A DNA stretch of 64,000 bases from Bradyrhizobium arachidis (lineage in GTDB: Bacteria; Pseudomonadota; Alphaproteobacteria; Rhizobiales; Xanthobacteraceae), in contig NZ_CP030050.1 of assembly GCF_015291705.1 (NCBI RefSeq), forward strand, positions 7,130,001-7,194,000, given 5' to 3'. Shown one piece after another: positions 49,984 to 59,349 of the stretch (the first letter of the stretch is position 1; each line of letters opens with the position of its first letter). The notes below the pieces were generated by a model. The model had not been told where the DNA came from. It searched no databases and saw nothing but the letters and a program-made list of their open reading frames with translations. The position numbers and the translations under genes are program-made.

Positions 49984-51771
49984 TTACGACAGCGCCCCCA
50001 GCACGCCGCGCGTGGCCTTGTCGATCTCCTCGACGTAGCGGCGGCGGGCGAAGGTCTCGGTGAGGAAACCAACCACCTTGCGGCTGTCGGTGGAATCGAC
50101 CACCGCCAGCATCTCGGCTTCCGCCTCATCGAACACCGCCATCGCCGACTTCACGTTCATTTCCGGAATCAGCACGATGTCGATCAGGCGGGCGAGCTCG
50201 ATCACCTGGATATCGTCGGCGATGGTGTCGAGGTCGCTGGAGAACAGGTCGGGCAACAGCACGAGGCCAACATATTCGTCAGCATTGTTGACGATGACGA
50301 TACCCGGCCGCGAGCCCAGCGCGAATTCGCGGCGGACGGCGGCGATCGTCGTGGTCGACGGCACCTTGCCGACGTCGGAGCGCATCAGCCGCTCGACGGT
50401 GAGGTTGCGCAGCCAGCCGACATCGTTGGCGCTGCGGATGGTCTCGCCGCGCAGATGCAGGCGCCAGGTCGAGAACGAATGTCCAAACATGAAGCGGACA
50501 CAGATCGAGGTGACGATGCAGCCGGCCAGCACCACGGCGGTAACGTCGACATTGCGGGTCATCTCGAGCACGAGGAACGACATGGTGAGCGGACCGCCGA
50601 CGATGGCGACGCCGAGCGTCGCCATGCCCGTCAGCATCGCCACCAGCGGATCGATCACGAAGTTCGGGCTGACCAGCAGCAGCACCGCGGCGAAGAATTT
50701 GCCGATCAGGCTTCCGACGAACAGCGAGGCGAAGAACAGGCCGCCGCGGAAGCCCGACGCGAGCGAGATCAGGCAGGCCGTCACCTTCAGGCCGATGATC
50801 ACGGCGATCAGGCCGATGGTCATGTCGTGGAAGAGATCAAGCACCATGGCGCCGTGGCCCGCCGCCAGCACCTGCGGCGTGACGATGGCGAAACTGCCGA
50901 CGATGAGGCCGCCGATCACCGGGCGCAGCCAGACCGGCAGCCATTTGAACAGGCGCTCGAACATCGAGGAGGAGCGCATCACGGCGATGCCGACGCCACT
51001 GGTGACGAGGGCGAGCCCGATCAATGCCAGATACTGCTCGATGCCGACCGAGCTGACCTTCGGGATTTCGATGGAATACGGCGCGCCGCCGAGCCATTGC
51101 GCGGTCAGCGCGCCGGCGAGCGAGGCCGCCAGGATCGGCGCTGCGCTGCCGACCGAATAGACGCCGACGATCAGCTCGCAGGCGTAGAAGGCGCCGGTGA
51201 TCGGCGCGCCGAACGCCGCTGCGATCGCCGCGGCAGCGCCGCAACCGACCATCAGGCGCAGATCGTTGCGGCGCAGGTTGAAGAACTTGCCGAGCAGCGA
51301 GGCGATGCCGGAGCCGATCTGGGTATAGCCGGCCTCGAGGCCGACCGAGGCGCCGCAGCCGTTGGAGATCAGCGTCTGGCTCGACACCACCACGCTGTCG
51401 CGCATCGAGAGATTGCCGCCGCGAAGGGCATTGGCCTCGATCGGGTCGACCGCGTTCGAAATCTTCATGCGCCGGCGCGACCATTCCATTATGCCGAGCG
51501 CCAATCCGCCGAGCGCCGGCGCGAGCAGCGCCGCCCAGGGACTGACCCGCGCATTGGCGGACAGGCGGACGTCGACGGGAATGCCGTAGATCACGACATG
51601 CGCGATCTGCGCGATCTCCGCCATCAGCGTCACGATGGCGCCGGCCAGCGTGCCGATCACCAGCGCCAGCGGGATCAGGTAGAACTCGTTGCTGCGCAAG
51701 AGCGCCCGGAGCCGAACCATGGTGCGGTTCGTCCCCTTGCGATCGACGATATGTCTGAGCCGCACGAACAC
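49984..51771 (-). CDS. ClC-family chloride channel/antiporter with CBS domains
   Basis: The 595-residue membrane protein has about twelve helices and C-terminal CBS domains (LTVERLMRSDVGKVPSTTTI to KVVGFLTETFARRRYVEEID). The region NGCGASVGLEAGYTQIGSG carries the gating glutamate in a GLEAG context instead of the usual GREGP. Helix N has TGMATLGVAIVGGPLTM. It probably moves Cl- or another anion in exchange for H+. The GTG start lies 12 bases behind the aldolase stop on the same strand, so they are likely co-transcribed. Confidence 0.85.
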   Translation of the reverse strand: MFVRLRHIVDRKGTNRTMVRLRALLRSNEFYLIPLALVIGTLAGAIVTLMAEIAQIAHVVIYGIPVDVRLSANARVSPWAALLAPALGGLALGIMEWSRRRMKISNAVDPIEANALRGGNLSMRDSVVVSSQTLISNGCGASVGLEAGYTQIGSGIASLLGKFFNLRRNDLRLMVGCGAAAAIAAAFGAPITGAFYACELIVGVYSVGSAAPILAASLAGALTAQWLGGAPYSIEIPKVSSVGIEQYLALIGLALVTSGVGIAVMRSSSMFERLFKWLPVWLRPVIGGLIVGSFAIVTPQVLAAGHGAMVLDLFHDMTIGLIAVIIGLKVTACLISLASGFRGGLFFASLFVGSLIGKFFAAVLLLVSPNFVIDPLVAMLTGMATLGVAIVGGPLTMSFLVLEMTRNVDVTAVVLAGCIVTSICVRFMFGHSFSTWRLHLRGETIRSANDVGWLRNLTVERLMRSDVGKVPSTTTIAAVRREFALGSRPGIVIVNNADEYVGLVLLPDLFSSDLDTIADDIQVIELARLIDIVLIPEMNVKSAMAVFDEAEAEMLAVVDSTDSRKVVGFLTETFARRRYVEEIDKATRGVLGALS

Positions 51772-51783
51772 TGTCTGTCCGCC

Positions 51784-52437
51784 CTACCCTTCCGACAGGC
51801 CGTAGCCGGCCATGCGCTGGCGAACCCGCTCGATCTCCTCGCTCGACAGCAGCGGCGGTTGTCCGATCTGGAGACACCCGTGATACTGCCGCGCCAGGGT
51901 CTCGACCTCGACGGCGAGCCACATCGCCTTGTCCAGTGTCTTGCCGATCGCGATCATGCCGTGATGGTCGAGCAGGCAGGCGAGCCGGCCCTCGAGCGCC
52001 CGCATCGCATGCTCGGACAGCTCCGCCGTTCCGAATGTGGCATAGGGCGCGCAGCGGATGCTGTCGCCGCCGGCGGCCGCGATCATGTAGTGCACAGGTG
52101 GAATGTCCATGCCCATGATCGCCAGGATGGTGCAATAGGTCGGATGGGCGTGGACAAGGGCGTTGACGTCCTCGCGCGACTTCAGGATGTCGCGGTGGAA
52201 GCGCCACTCGCTGGATGGCTTCTGATCGGGCGCATGCGCGCCGTCCATCCTCATGAACACGATCTGGTCGGGCGTCATGGCCTCATAGGGCACGCTGGTC
52301 GGCGTGACCAGGAGTCCGTCCGCATGCCGGACGCTGATATTGCCCGATGTGCCCTGGTTGATGCCGAGCGCATTCATGCGGCGGCAGGCGTCGATGATGG
52401 CCTGTCTCTTGGCGAGCTCGTCCGCTGTCATCGACAT
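51784..52437 (-). CDS. Class II aldolase/adducin-family protein
   Basis: The 217-residue zinc enzyme resembles L-fuculose-phosphate aldolase: GINQGTSGNISVRHADGLLV (phosphate loop) and the catalytic Glu in SSEWRFHRDIL. Zinc histidines are in LVHAHPTYCTILA and LLDHHGMIAIG. It would cleave a sugar phosphate to dihydroxyacetone phosphate and an aldehyde; the natural sugar is not clear. The ATG follows GAGAAACTGAG. It is upstream of the ClC gene. Confidence 0.85.
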   Translation of the reverse strand: MSMTADELAKRQAIIDACRRMNALGINQGTSGNISVRHADGLLVTPTSVPYEAMTPDQIVFMRMDGAHAPDQKPSSEWRFHRDILKSREDVNALVHAHPTYCTILAIMGMDIPPVHYMIAAAGGDSIRCAPYATFGTAELSEHAMRALEGRLACLLDHHGMIAIGKTLDKAMWLAVEVETLARQYHGCLQIGQPPLLSSEEIERVRQRMAGYGLSEG

Positions 52438-52618
52438 CTCAGTTTCTTCTCGATTTCTTCTCGATTTCTTGGCGAAGTGCGTTTGTTAGACCCGAAGTAC
52501 GTCAAAGCAATATGGCAGTGCAAGAGAAAGCGGACCGGATGAGGTACCGTCTTGCCGGGTGTACCGTTACATCGAGAAACCAATTGTAAAATCAGTATAT
52601 TAGCAGATTGTCGCAGGC

Positions 52619-53245
52619 TCAGGAAAAGCTCGCTTTAACGGCCGCGATTCCGTTGATCACGAACTGCACCGAATAGGCCGCAAGCAGCATGCCGAGCACG
52701 CGCGAGAGCACCGCATTTCCGGTCCGCCCCAGCGTGCGGGCGATCAGACCCGCGGAGACGAAGCACAGCATGCAGAGCAGGCACACCGCCAGAACGATCG
52801 CAATGATGATGGCGAGCTTGGCGCCGTAGCCGGCATCGCCCGAAAGCAACAGCGTGGTCGCGATCGCGCCGGGGCCGGCCATCATCGGGATGGCCAGCGG
52901 GAACACCGCGACATCGGATGCGTGTTCCGACGTCGCCTTGTCGGCCTCGCGGGCCTCGCGATGCGGGCGGTCGCCGAAGATCATCTGGTAGGACACGCCG
53001 AACAGCAGCAGTCCGCCAGCGATCTGAAAGGCGGGGATGCCGATCCCGAGCTGGCGCAGCAGCCAGTTTCCGGCCAGCGCGATCACGACCAGTATCGAGG
53101 CCGCGATCAGCGGCGCGCGCACCGCGACCGTGCGCTTGACCTTGTCAGGCATGCCTCCTGTCGCAGCCAGGAACGCCGGCGCCAGACCGACAGGATCGAC
53201 CACCAGCAGCAGCGTCACGAAGGCGGACAGGGCGAAGTCGATCAT
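52619..53245 (-). CDS. MarC family membrane protein
   Basis: The 208-residue protein with six helices has the MarC signature VVDPVGLAPAFLAATGG near the start and AIPMMAGPGAIATTLLLSGD in the middle. Its role is not settled in the family; it was once thought to give drug resistance. The ATG at 53245 was preferred over the longer frame because the first helix starts there. It is divergent from the DUF892 gene. Confidence 0.85.
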   Translation of the reverse strand: MIDFALSAFVTLLLVVDPVGLAPAFLAATGGMPDKVKRTVAVRAPLIAASILVVIALAGNWLLRQLGIGIPAFQIAGGLLLFGVSYQMIFGDRPHREAREADKATSEHASDVAVFPLAIPMMAGPGAIATTLLLSGDAGYGAKLAIIIAIVLAVCLLCMLCFVSAGLIARTLGRTGNAVLSRVLGMLLAAYSVQFVINGIAAVKASFS

Positions 53246-53385
53246 GGAAAGCGTCTCGGGTGGCGAGGCGCAAGCCATAGCGGCTCGCGAAGGCCTTCGC
53301 GAGGAACATTTGCTGATCCCGGCTCTTGATCGCGTGAGGATTGAGGAAGGGCATGCCTTCCCGTGTCGCCTCATGAGGAGGATCT

Positions 53386-53955
53386 ATGGCTAAACGAGCA
53401 AAGAAACGTGCAACCAAGAAAAAGACCGCAGCGCGCCGTCCGCGTCGGGCGCCCAAGATGCTGAGCGACCTGTTTCTGGAGACGCTCAAGGACATCTATT
53501 TCGCCGAGAACAAGATCATCAAGACATTGCCGAAGATGGCCAAGGCGGCCCATTCGAAGGACCTTGCGGCGGCCTTCAACAAGCATCTGCGCGAGACCCA
53601 GGGCCAGGTGAAACGGCTGGACCAGATCTTCAGGATGCTGGGCAAGCCGGCACGCGGCAAGCCGTGTGAGGCGATCAACGGCATCACCGACGAGGGCGCC
53701 GAGATCATGAAGGAGTTCAAGAACGCCCCTGCCCTCGATGCCGGCCTGCTCGCCGCGGCACAGGCCGTCGAGCACTACGAGATTTCCCGTTACGGCACAC
53801 TGCGTACCTGGGCCGAGGAGCTCGGCATGCATGACGCAGCGAGGCTGCTCCAGGAGACGCTCGACGAGGAAGAGGCCACCGACCACGCGCTGACGGAGCT
53901 CGCCACCTCCGTGATCAACCTCGAAGCAGAAGAAGGGTACCGCGAAGCCGCCTGA
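53386..53955 (+). CDS. DUF892 (YciE/YciF) ferritin-like protein
   Basis: The 189-residue protein has a Lys/Arg-rich N-terminus (about 25 residues: MAKRAKKRATKKKTAARRPR) and a four-helix ferritin-like domain with LSDLFLETLKDIYFAENKII and AAAQAVEHYEISRYGTLRTW, which carry typical metal-binding Glu and His residues. The family is linked to stress and desiccation. The basic tail could bind DNA. The ribosome site GAGGAGG is excellent. A strong stem-loop follows 25 bases after the stop. Confidence 0.88.
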   Translation: MAKRAKKRATKKKTAARRPRRAPKMLSDLFLETLKDIYFAENKIIKTLPKMAKAAHSKDLAAAFNKHLRETQGQVKRLDQIFRMLGKPARGKPCEAINGITDEGAEIMKEFKNAPALDAGLLAAAQAVEHYEISRYGTLRTWAEELGMHDAARLLQETLDEEEATDHALTELATSVINLEAEEGYREAA

Positions 53956-53980
53956 TCGGCGCCGCCCGCCCAACTGTTGC

Positions 53981-54015
53981 CTTCGACGCCGCAGAACATG
54001 GCTGCGGCGTCGAAG
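53981..54015 (+). terminator. Stem-loop between DUF892 and Hsp20 genes
   Basis: A perfect 14-base stem (53981-53994 with 54002-54015; arm CTTCGACGCCGCAG) with a 7-base loop lies 25 bases behind the DUF892 stop. There is no T-run, so it may be a weak terminator or protect the transcript end. It is 125 bases before the Hsp20 start. Confidence 0.55.
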
Positions 54016-54140
54016 CGCCTGACTGCAAGGGCCTCCGGTTCGAGAGGCCAGGCATGCTCCAGACGCGCGATGCTGGAATTTGCGGGAACCATCCCCATAT
54101 CCTCGTTTTCCAACCGCAGCGCCTTCCCCGAGTTTTTGCC

Positions 54141-54524
54141 ATGCAACCCAAAAATCCCCTCGACTGGATGCTGTCCGAAGCTTTGGACTCGCTGACCCGC
54201 GCCGAACGGCTGCGCCAGCAGTTCGGCCGCCAGGAAGCCTGCTGGGAGCCGCCGATCGACGTGCTCGAGACCGAGCATGAGCTTTTGATCCTGGTCGCGC
54301 TCCCCGGCGTCAATCCTGACAACGTCGAGACGGTGATCCATGACGGCGTGCTCATCATCTCCGGCCAGCGCACGCTGCCGCCGGAGCTTCGCAACGCCCG
54401 CATCCACCGCCTCGAGCTGCCGCAGGGCCGTTTTGAGCGGCGCATCGCGCTTCCCATCGGCCGCTACGCCATCAGCCGCTTCGTAATGGACGGCTGCGTC
54501 GCACTGCGCCTCGCCAAATCCTGA
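54141..54524 (+). CDS. Hsp20/alpha-crystallin small heat shock protein
   Basis: The 127-residue chaperone has WEPPIDVLETEHELLILVAL as start of the alpha-crystallin domain and GVLIISGQRTLPPE in the middle. It has FERRIALPIGRYAIS in place of the usual F-R-F-LP pattern, and a short C-terminus without the IxI tail. The ATG at 54141 was chosen over an upstream frame lacking homology; the ribosome site is weak. It sits eight bases before the Lon gene, so both are one operon. Confidence 0.82.
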   Translation: MQPKNPLDWMLSEALDSLTRAERLRQQFGRQEACWEPPIDVLETEHELLILVALPGVNPDNVETVIHDGVLIISGQRTLPPELRNARIHRLELPQGRFERRIALPIGRYAISRFVMDGCVALRLAKS

Positions 54525-54532
54525 GGTCGATC

Positions 54533-56938
54533 ATGGCCACCGAACAGATGAATACCGAACAGACCAATTCCCAAAACGGTCCTGACGTGAAGATCCCCGA
54601 AGACGCGCTGATCATCATCCCCGTGCGCGAGATGGTGCTGTTTCCGGGCGCCATCGCGCCGATCGCGATCGGCCGGGCGAAGTCCATCGCCGCCGCACAG
54701 CAGGCGCTGCGCGAGCAGCGGCCGGTCGGCATCGTCCTGCAACGCAGCCCCGAGATCGAGGAGCCCGGGCCGGACGATCTCTACCGGGTCGCGACCATCG
54801 CCAACATCGTGCGCTACATCACTGCGCCCGATGGCACCCATCACATCGTCTGCCAGGGCGTGCAGCGCGCGCGCATCCTCGACTTCCTGCCGGGGACGCC
54901 GTTCCTGGCCGCGCGCTTCCAGCAGATCCCCGAGCCGGCTACGAGCTCGCCCGAGATCGAGGCGCGCGCGCTGAACCTGCAGCGCCAGGCCATCGAGGCG
55001 ATCGAGCTGCTGCCGCAGGCGCCGCCCGAGCTGATCGCGATGTTCCAGGGCACGACTGCGCCCGGCGCGCTGGCGGACCTCGCAACCTCGTTCATGGACA
55101 TCAAGCCGCAGGACAAGCAGGAGGTCCTGGAGACCATCGACCTCGCTTTGCGCGTCGAGAAGGTGTCGAAGCACCTGGCCGAGCGGCTGGAGGTGCTGCG
55201 CATCAGCAATGAAATCGGCCAGAAGACCAAGGCCTCCTTCGACGAGCGGCAGCGCGAGGCGATCCTGCGCGAGCAGATGGCGACCATCCAGCGCCAGCTG
55301 GGCGAAGGCGACGGCAAGGCGGCCGAGGTCACCGAGCTGACGGCTGCGATCGCCAAGGCCAACATGCCCCCTGAAGCCGAGGCGCATGCCAAGAAGGAGC
55401 TGCGCCGCTACGAGCGCATGCCGGAGGCTGCCGGCGAAGCCGGCATGGTCCGCACCTATCTCGACTGGCTGATCGAACTGCCCTGGGCCCTCCCCGAGGA
55501 GAAGCCGATCGACATCAAGGAGGCGCGGCGCATCCTGGATGCCGATCATTTCGGCCTGGAGAAGATCAAGAGCCGGATCATCGAATATCTGGCGGTGCGC
55601 AAGCTGGCGCCGCAGGGCAAGGCCCCGATCCTGTGCTTCGTCGGCCCGCCCGGCGTCGGCAAGACTTCGCTCGGCCAATCCATTGCCCGCGCGATGGATC
55701 GCCCCTTCGTGCGCGTCAGCTTAGGCGGCGTGCATGACGAGGCCGAGATCCGCGGTCACCGGCGCACCTATATCGGCGCGCTGCCCGGCAACATCATCCA
55801 GGGCATCAAGAAGGCGGGCGCGCGCAACTGCGTCATGATGCTTGACGAGATCGACAAGATGGGCCGCGGCGTGCAGGGCGATCCCTCCGCCGCCATGCTG
55901 GAGGTGCTCGACCCCGAGCAGAACGGGACGTTCCGGGACAATTACCTGGGCGTGCCATTCGACCTGTCGCGCGTGGTCTTCATCGCGACCGCCAACATGC
56001 TGGACCAGATTCCCGGTCCGCTGCTGGACCGCATGGAGCTGATCAGCCTCGCCGGTTACACCGAGGACGAGAAGCTGGAGATCGCGCGGCGGTATCTGGT
56101 GCGGCGGCAGCTGGAGGCTAATGGCCTCTCGGCCGAGCAGGCGGAGATCGAGCCGGAGGCGCTGAAGCTGGTGGTCAAGGGTTACACCCGCGAGGCCGGC
56201 GTGCGTAACCTCGAGCGCGAGATCGGCAAGGTGTTCCGCCATGCCGCGGTGCAGATCGCCGAAGGCACGGCTGCCAAGGTGGTGGTGACGACAAAGGACA
56301 TCGGCACCGTGCTCGGCCAGCCGCGCTTCGAAGGCGAGATCGCGCAGCGCACCAGCATTCCGGGCGTGGCCACCGGCCTTGCCTGGACCCCTGTTGGCGG
56401 CGACATCCTGTTCATCGAGGCCTCGCGCGTGCCCGGCCGCGGCGGCATGATCCTGACCGGCCAGCTCGGCGAGGTCATGCGCGAGAGCGTGCAGGCTGCG
56501 CTGACACTGGTGAAGAGCAGAGCCTCCCAGTTCGGCATCGATCCCCAGCTGTTCGAGAAGAGCGACATCCACGTTCACGTCCCCGCGGGCGCCACCCCGA
56601 AGGACGGACCGAGCGCGGGCGTTGCGATGTTCACGGCGCTGACGTCGCTGCTCACCAATCGCACGGTGAGGAGCGACACGGCGATGACCGGCGAGATCTC
56701 GCTGCGCGGCCTGGTGCTGCCGGTCGGCGGCATCAAGGAGAAGGTGGTGGCCGCGGCCGCCGCCGGCCTGAAGCGGGTGATGCTGCCGGCGCGCAACAAG
56801 CGGGACTATGACGACATCCCGAAGAGCGCGCGGGACAACCTCGAATTCATCTGGCTGGAGCGCGTCGACGAGGCCATCGCCGCAGCGCTCGAGCCGGCGG
56901 AAGCCAAGGTCGATCCGAAGATCGAAGCGGCGGAGTAA
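54533..56938 (+). CDS. lon: ATP-dependent Lon protease
   Basis: The 801-residue protein has an N-terminal substrate domain (from IIPVREMVLFPGAIAPIAIG), an AAA+ module (Walker A GPPGVGKTSLGQSIA, Walker B CVMMLDEIDKMG) and a protease domain. The catalytic Ser is in PKDGPSAGVAMFTAL and Lys in LPVGGIKEKVVAA. It degrades misfolded and regulatory proteins. The pairing with Hsp20 and the non-standard N-terminal extension suggest a second, stress-linked Lon beside a housekeeping copy elsewhere, which cannot be checked here. Confidence 0.92.
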   Translation: MATEQMNTEQTNSQNGPDVKIPEDALIIIPVREMVLFPGAIAPIAIGRAKSIAAAQQALREQRPVGIVLQRSPEIEEPGPDDLYRVATIANIVRYITAPDGTHHIVCQGVQRARILDFLPGTPFLAARFQQIPEPATSSPEIEARALNLQRQAIEAIELLPQAPPELIAMFQGTTAPGALADLATSFMDIKPQDKQEVLETIDLALRVEKVSKHLAERLEVLRISNEIGQKTKASFDERQREAILREQMATIQRQLGEGDGKAAEVTELTAAIAKANMPPEAEAHAKKELRRYERMPEAAGEAGMVRTYLDWLIELPWALPEEKPIDIKEARRILDADHFGLEKIKSRIIEYLAVRKLAPQGKAPILCFVGPPGVGKTSLGQSIARAMDRPFVRVSLGGVHDEAEIRGHRRTYIGALPGNIIQGIKKAGARNCVMMLDEIDKMGRGVQGDPSAAMLEVLDPEQNGTFRDNYLGVPFDLSRVVFIATANMLDQIPGPLLDRMELISLAGYTEDEKLEIARRYLVRRQLEANGLSAEQAEIEPEALKLVVKGYTREAGVRNLEREIGKVFRHAAVQIAEGTAAKVVVTTKDIGTVLGQPRFEGEIAQRTSIPGVATGLAWTPVGGDILFIEASRVPGRGGMILTGQLGEVMRESVQAALTLVKSRASQFGIDPQLFEKSDIHVHVPAGATPKDGPSAGVAMFTALTSLLTNRTVRSDTAMTGEISLRGLVLPVGGIKEKVVAAAAAGLKRVMLPARNKRDYDDIPKSARDNLEFIWLERVDEAIAAALEPAEAKVDPKIEAAE

Positions 56939-56942
56939 TGCG

Positions 56943-57098
56943 ATGAAGAAACTGCTGGAGAAAGCAAGGAGATCACGCAAGACGCAGCGGCTGCGCCAGC
57001 TGCTCGATCGCGCCATCGACCGGGTGCGCGATGAGGTCGCGGGACCCGAGCCGCGGCTTCAGCCGATCCCGGTCCGGGTGAAGCGCCGCAAGGGTTGA
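56943..57098 (+). CDS. Small basic protein behind lon (51 aa)
   Basis: A 51-codon frame begins four bases behind the Lon stop with GGAG seven bases upstream. It is highly basic (MKKLLEKARRSRKTQRLRQL and VRVKRRKG) and helical, so it could bind nucleic acid. Likely co-transcribed with hsp20-lon. No family recognised. Confidence 0.55.
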   Translation: MKKLLEKARRSRKTQRLRQLLDRAIDRVRDEVAGPEPRLQPIPVRVKRRKG

Positions 57099-57135
57099 GC
57101 CCTCCGTCTCAGGCCCTTGCGACTGCCCCAAATCA

Positions 57136-57164
57136 AAAGGCCCCCTCTCATCGAGGGGGCCTTT
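57136..57164 (-). terminator. Rho-independent terminator between HU and the small basic gene
   Basis: A 12-base stem (57136-57147 with 57153-57164; core GGCCCCCTC) and a five-base loop, with TTTT on the minus-strand exit. It lies seven bases from the HU stop codon and can serve the convergent gene as well. Confidence 0.85.
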
Positions 57165-57170
57165 GCGTTA

Positions 57171-57473
57171 TCAGGCCACGGCGTCCTTGGCAGCCTTGAC
57201 CGGGCGGGCGCGGACGATCTTCCGGGCCGGCTTGGCCTTGAACATCATCTCTTCACCCGTGAACGGGTTGGTGCCCTTGCGCGCCTTGGTCGCGGGCTTC
57301 TTGATGACCACGAACTTGGCGAAGCCCGGCACCAGGAACAGGCCGTTCTTCTTGAGCTCCTTGTGGCCGACGTCGGTCAGCGTCTCCATGACGTTCTTGA
57401 CGTCGCGCTTGGAAAGCTCGGTGGCGGTCGCAATCTTTTCGATCAACTGCGATTTGGAAAGTTGGGTCGGCAT
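57171..57473 (-). CDS. hup: HU-family nucleoid protein
   Basis: The 100-residue protein has the HU pattern MPTQLSKSQLIEKIATATEL and the beta-arm core PGFAKFVVIKKPATKARKGT-NPFTGEE, with a Lys/Arg-rich end (RKIVRARPVKAAKD). It bends DNA and organises the nucleoid. The proline-containing beta ribbon NPFTGEEMMFKAKPARKI is complete. GAGGAG precedes the ATG. Confidence 0.93.
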   Translation of the reverse strand: MPTQLSKSQLIEKIATATELSKRDVKNVMETLTDVGHKELKKNGLFLVPGFAKFVVIKKPATKARKGTNPFTGEEMMFKAKPARKIVRARPVKAAKDAVA

Positions 57474-57807
57474 CGTGTCTCCTCTGATTCGTTGCCGGTT
57501 GCATATTAGACCAACCGGCGAAGGCCTATAGCCTTCTGCACAGTTTTGTCGCGAATTTACGGGCTTTTTTGGCCCCCTGTGGCAAAAAACCCTGCTTTTT
57601 AGCTACTTCCGGAGCGGAGGAAGCCTCAGGCAGCGGATTTTACCTTGTTTCAAAGGCCCGCACGCAACCTTGCTAAAGCTGATTCGCGGCTTTCGACAAG
57701 CGACGACCGAACGACCGCGTGCGATTCACCCTGAAAAATAAGGGTTGGATCGCACTGCAGCCGCCTCTTCTCCCCGTTTTTAAGGGGAGCGGTGAAGACG
57801 AGGTTGG
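57474..57807. other. Promoter region of HU and spacer after thiolase
   Basis: These 334 bases lie between two minus-strand genes. The part near HU is AT-rich, with several T-runs, and TAATAT in minus sense close to the HU gene may be a -10. A hairpin with arms CTCCCC/GGGGAG around 57770-57790 follows the thiolase stop. No other feature was supported. Confidence 0.45.
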
Positions 57808-59040
57808 CTAGACGCGCTCGATGATGATGGCCGGCGCCATGCCGCCGGCGGCGCACATCGTGACGAGGCCGCGCTTGAGGCCGCGCCGTTCGAGCTCGTC
57901 GAGCACGGTGCCGATCAGGATCGAGCCGGTGGCGCCGATGGGATGGCCGAGCGCGATCGAGCCGCCATTGACGTTGACCTTGGCGCGGTCGAGCTTGAGA
58001 TCGCGGATGTATTTCTCCGCCACCACCGCGAAGGCCTCGTTGATCTCGAAGAGATCAATGTCATCGATGGAGAGCCCCGCCTTCGCCAGCACCTTGCGCG
58101 TCGCCGGCACCGGTGCGTTCAGCATCAACGTCGGCGAGTCCCCCATGTTGGCCATCGCCACCACGCGGGCGCGGGCTTTAAGGCCATGCGCCTTGGCGTA
58201 GGCGGGTGAAGCCAGGAGGATCGCGGCCGCGCCGTCGACGACGCCCGACGAATTGCCCGCGTGATGCACGAAGTCGATGTCGAGATCGGGATATTTCTGC
58301 AGGATCAGGCCGCGATAGGTCGTGCCCTTGTCGTCGAGCGCATAGTCGGCGACGGCGGGGAACGCCGGCTTCAGGCTGCTGAGGCCCTCCATCGTGGTCT
58401 GCGGCCGCGGATACTCTTCATGGTCGAGCGCGAGGCTGCCGTCCTCGCGATGGACGGGCACGAGGCTGTTCTTGAAGTGGCCGTTCGCGATCGCATGCGC
58501 CGCGCGCTTCTGGCTTTCGAGACCGAGCGCGTCGACGTCCTGTCGCGTGATGCCTTCAAGTGTCGCGATCGCATCGGCGCAGACGCCCTGGTGCGACTGC
58601 GGATGCTTCGCCCGCAGGCGCAGATTGCCAGAGTCCATCATCATCGGACCGCCGCCGCGGCGACCCTCCATCGACATCATCTCGCAGCCCCCGGCGATGA
58701 CGAGGTCTTCGGCGCCCGCCATGATCGAGGATGCGGCCATGTTGACGCTGGTGATGCCGCTTCCGCAGAATCGATCCAGCGTCACGGCGCTGGCGCGCAC
58801 GTCATAGCCGGCGTCGAGCGCCGACATGCGGCCGAGATCGCCGCTTTGCGTTGCGACCTGCGCGCTGCAGCCCCAGACGATGTCGTCGACGTCGGCGGTA
58901 TTGATGCCGGTGCGCTCGGCAAGCGCGCGCAGCACGGTTGCTCCCAGCTGCTGCGGATGAATGCCCGAGAGTGCTCCCTTGCCGGCCTTGCCGACACCTC
59001 GCGGGGTCCGGCATGCATCGATGATCAGCGCGTCAGCCAT
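57808..59040 (-). CDS. Acetyl-CoA acetyltransferase (thiolase)
   Basis: The 410-residue thiolase has the nucleophilic Cys in LDRFCGSGITSVNMAAS, the His in NVNGGSIALGHPIGATGS and the second Cys in LVTMCAAGGMAPAI. It could act in beta-oxidation or in polyhydroxybutyrate supply. The length and the early RTPRGVGKAGKGALSGIHP are those of the FadA/acyl-CoA acetyltransferase group rather than the biosynthetic PhaA. It is a single gene. Confidence 0.9.
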   Translation of the reverse strand: MADALIIDACRTPRGVGKAGKGALSGIHPQQLGATVLRALAERTGINTADVDDIVWGCSAQVATQSGDLGRMSALDAGYDVRASAVTLDRFCGSGITSVNMAASSIMAGAEDLVIAGGCEMMSMEGRRGGGPMMMDSGNLRLRAKHPQSHQGVCADAIATLEGITRQDVDALGLESQKRAAHAIANGHFKNSLVPVHREDGSLALDHEEYPRPQTTMEGLSSLKPAFPAVADYALDDKGTTYRGLILQKYPDLDIDFVHHAGNSSGVVDGAAAILLASPAYAKAHGLKARARVVAMANMGDSPTLMLNAPVPATRKVLAKAGLSIDDIDLFEINEAFAVVAEKYIRDLKLDRAKVNVNGGSIALGHPIGATGSILIGTVLDELERRGLKRGLVTMCAAGGMAPAIIIERV

Positions 59041-59349
59041 GGGCGTTGTCCTCTTGTTATGAGTGTTGAGAGGCGTTGTGAATCAGGGGGAGAGTTGAGT
59101 CAATCGGCGGTGCCGGACGGCCTCTCTGCAAAAAGTGAAAAACAACCCCATGCACAGTAGAAGCCCCGGTTCCGCGTGAGGCGCAGCGATACCTGTGAAG
59201 CGATTGGTCCGTCAGGCTAAACGGCAATTGCTGCGCAATCTTGCGTCAGGGCAGCTCAAACGCGACAGACGGGCCGCGTCCCCCTCACCCGGATTTTCCG
59301 CTGCGCGTAAAATCCGGCCTCTCCCGGCACGCGAGGAGAGGCGAAGACA
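59041..59349. other. Intergenic region without a supported gene
   Basis: This 309-base spacer lies between the beta-glucosidase and thiolase genes, both on the minus strand. It should hold the thiolase promoter. A 64-codon plus-strand frame in it lacks a ribosome site. A direct view shows no firm repeat or terminator. Confidence 0.45.

Noticed and set aside
49564..52542. Long plus-strand frame of about 990 codons opposite the ClC and aldolase genes
   Set aside because: Antisense shadow of two recognised genes, with implausible Arg/His/Gln composition and no ribosome site.
54016..54140. Possible ROSE-type RNA thermometer before hsp20
   Set aside because: The leader lacks the conserved anti-Shine-Dalgarno and G bulge pattern near the start, and even a clear Shine-Dalgarno is missing.
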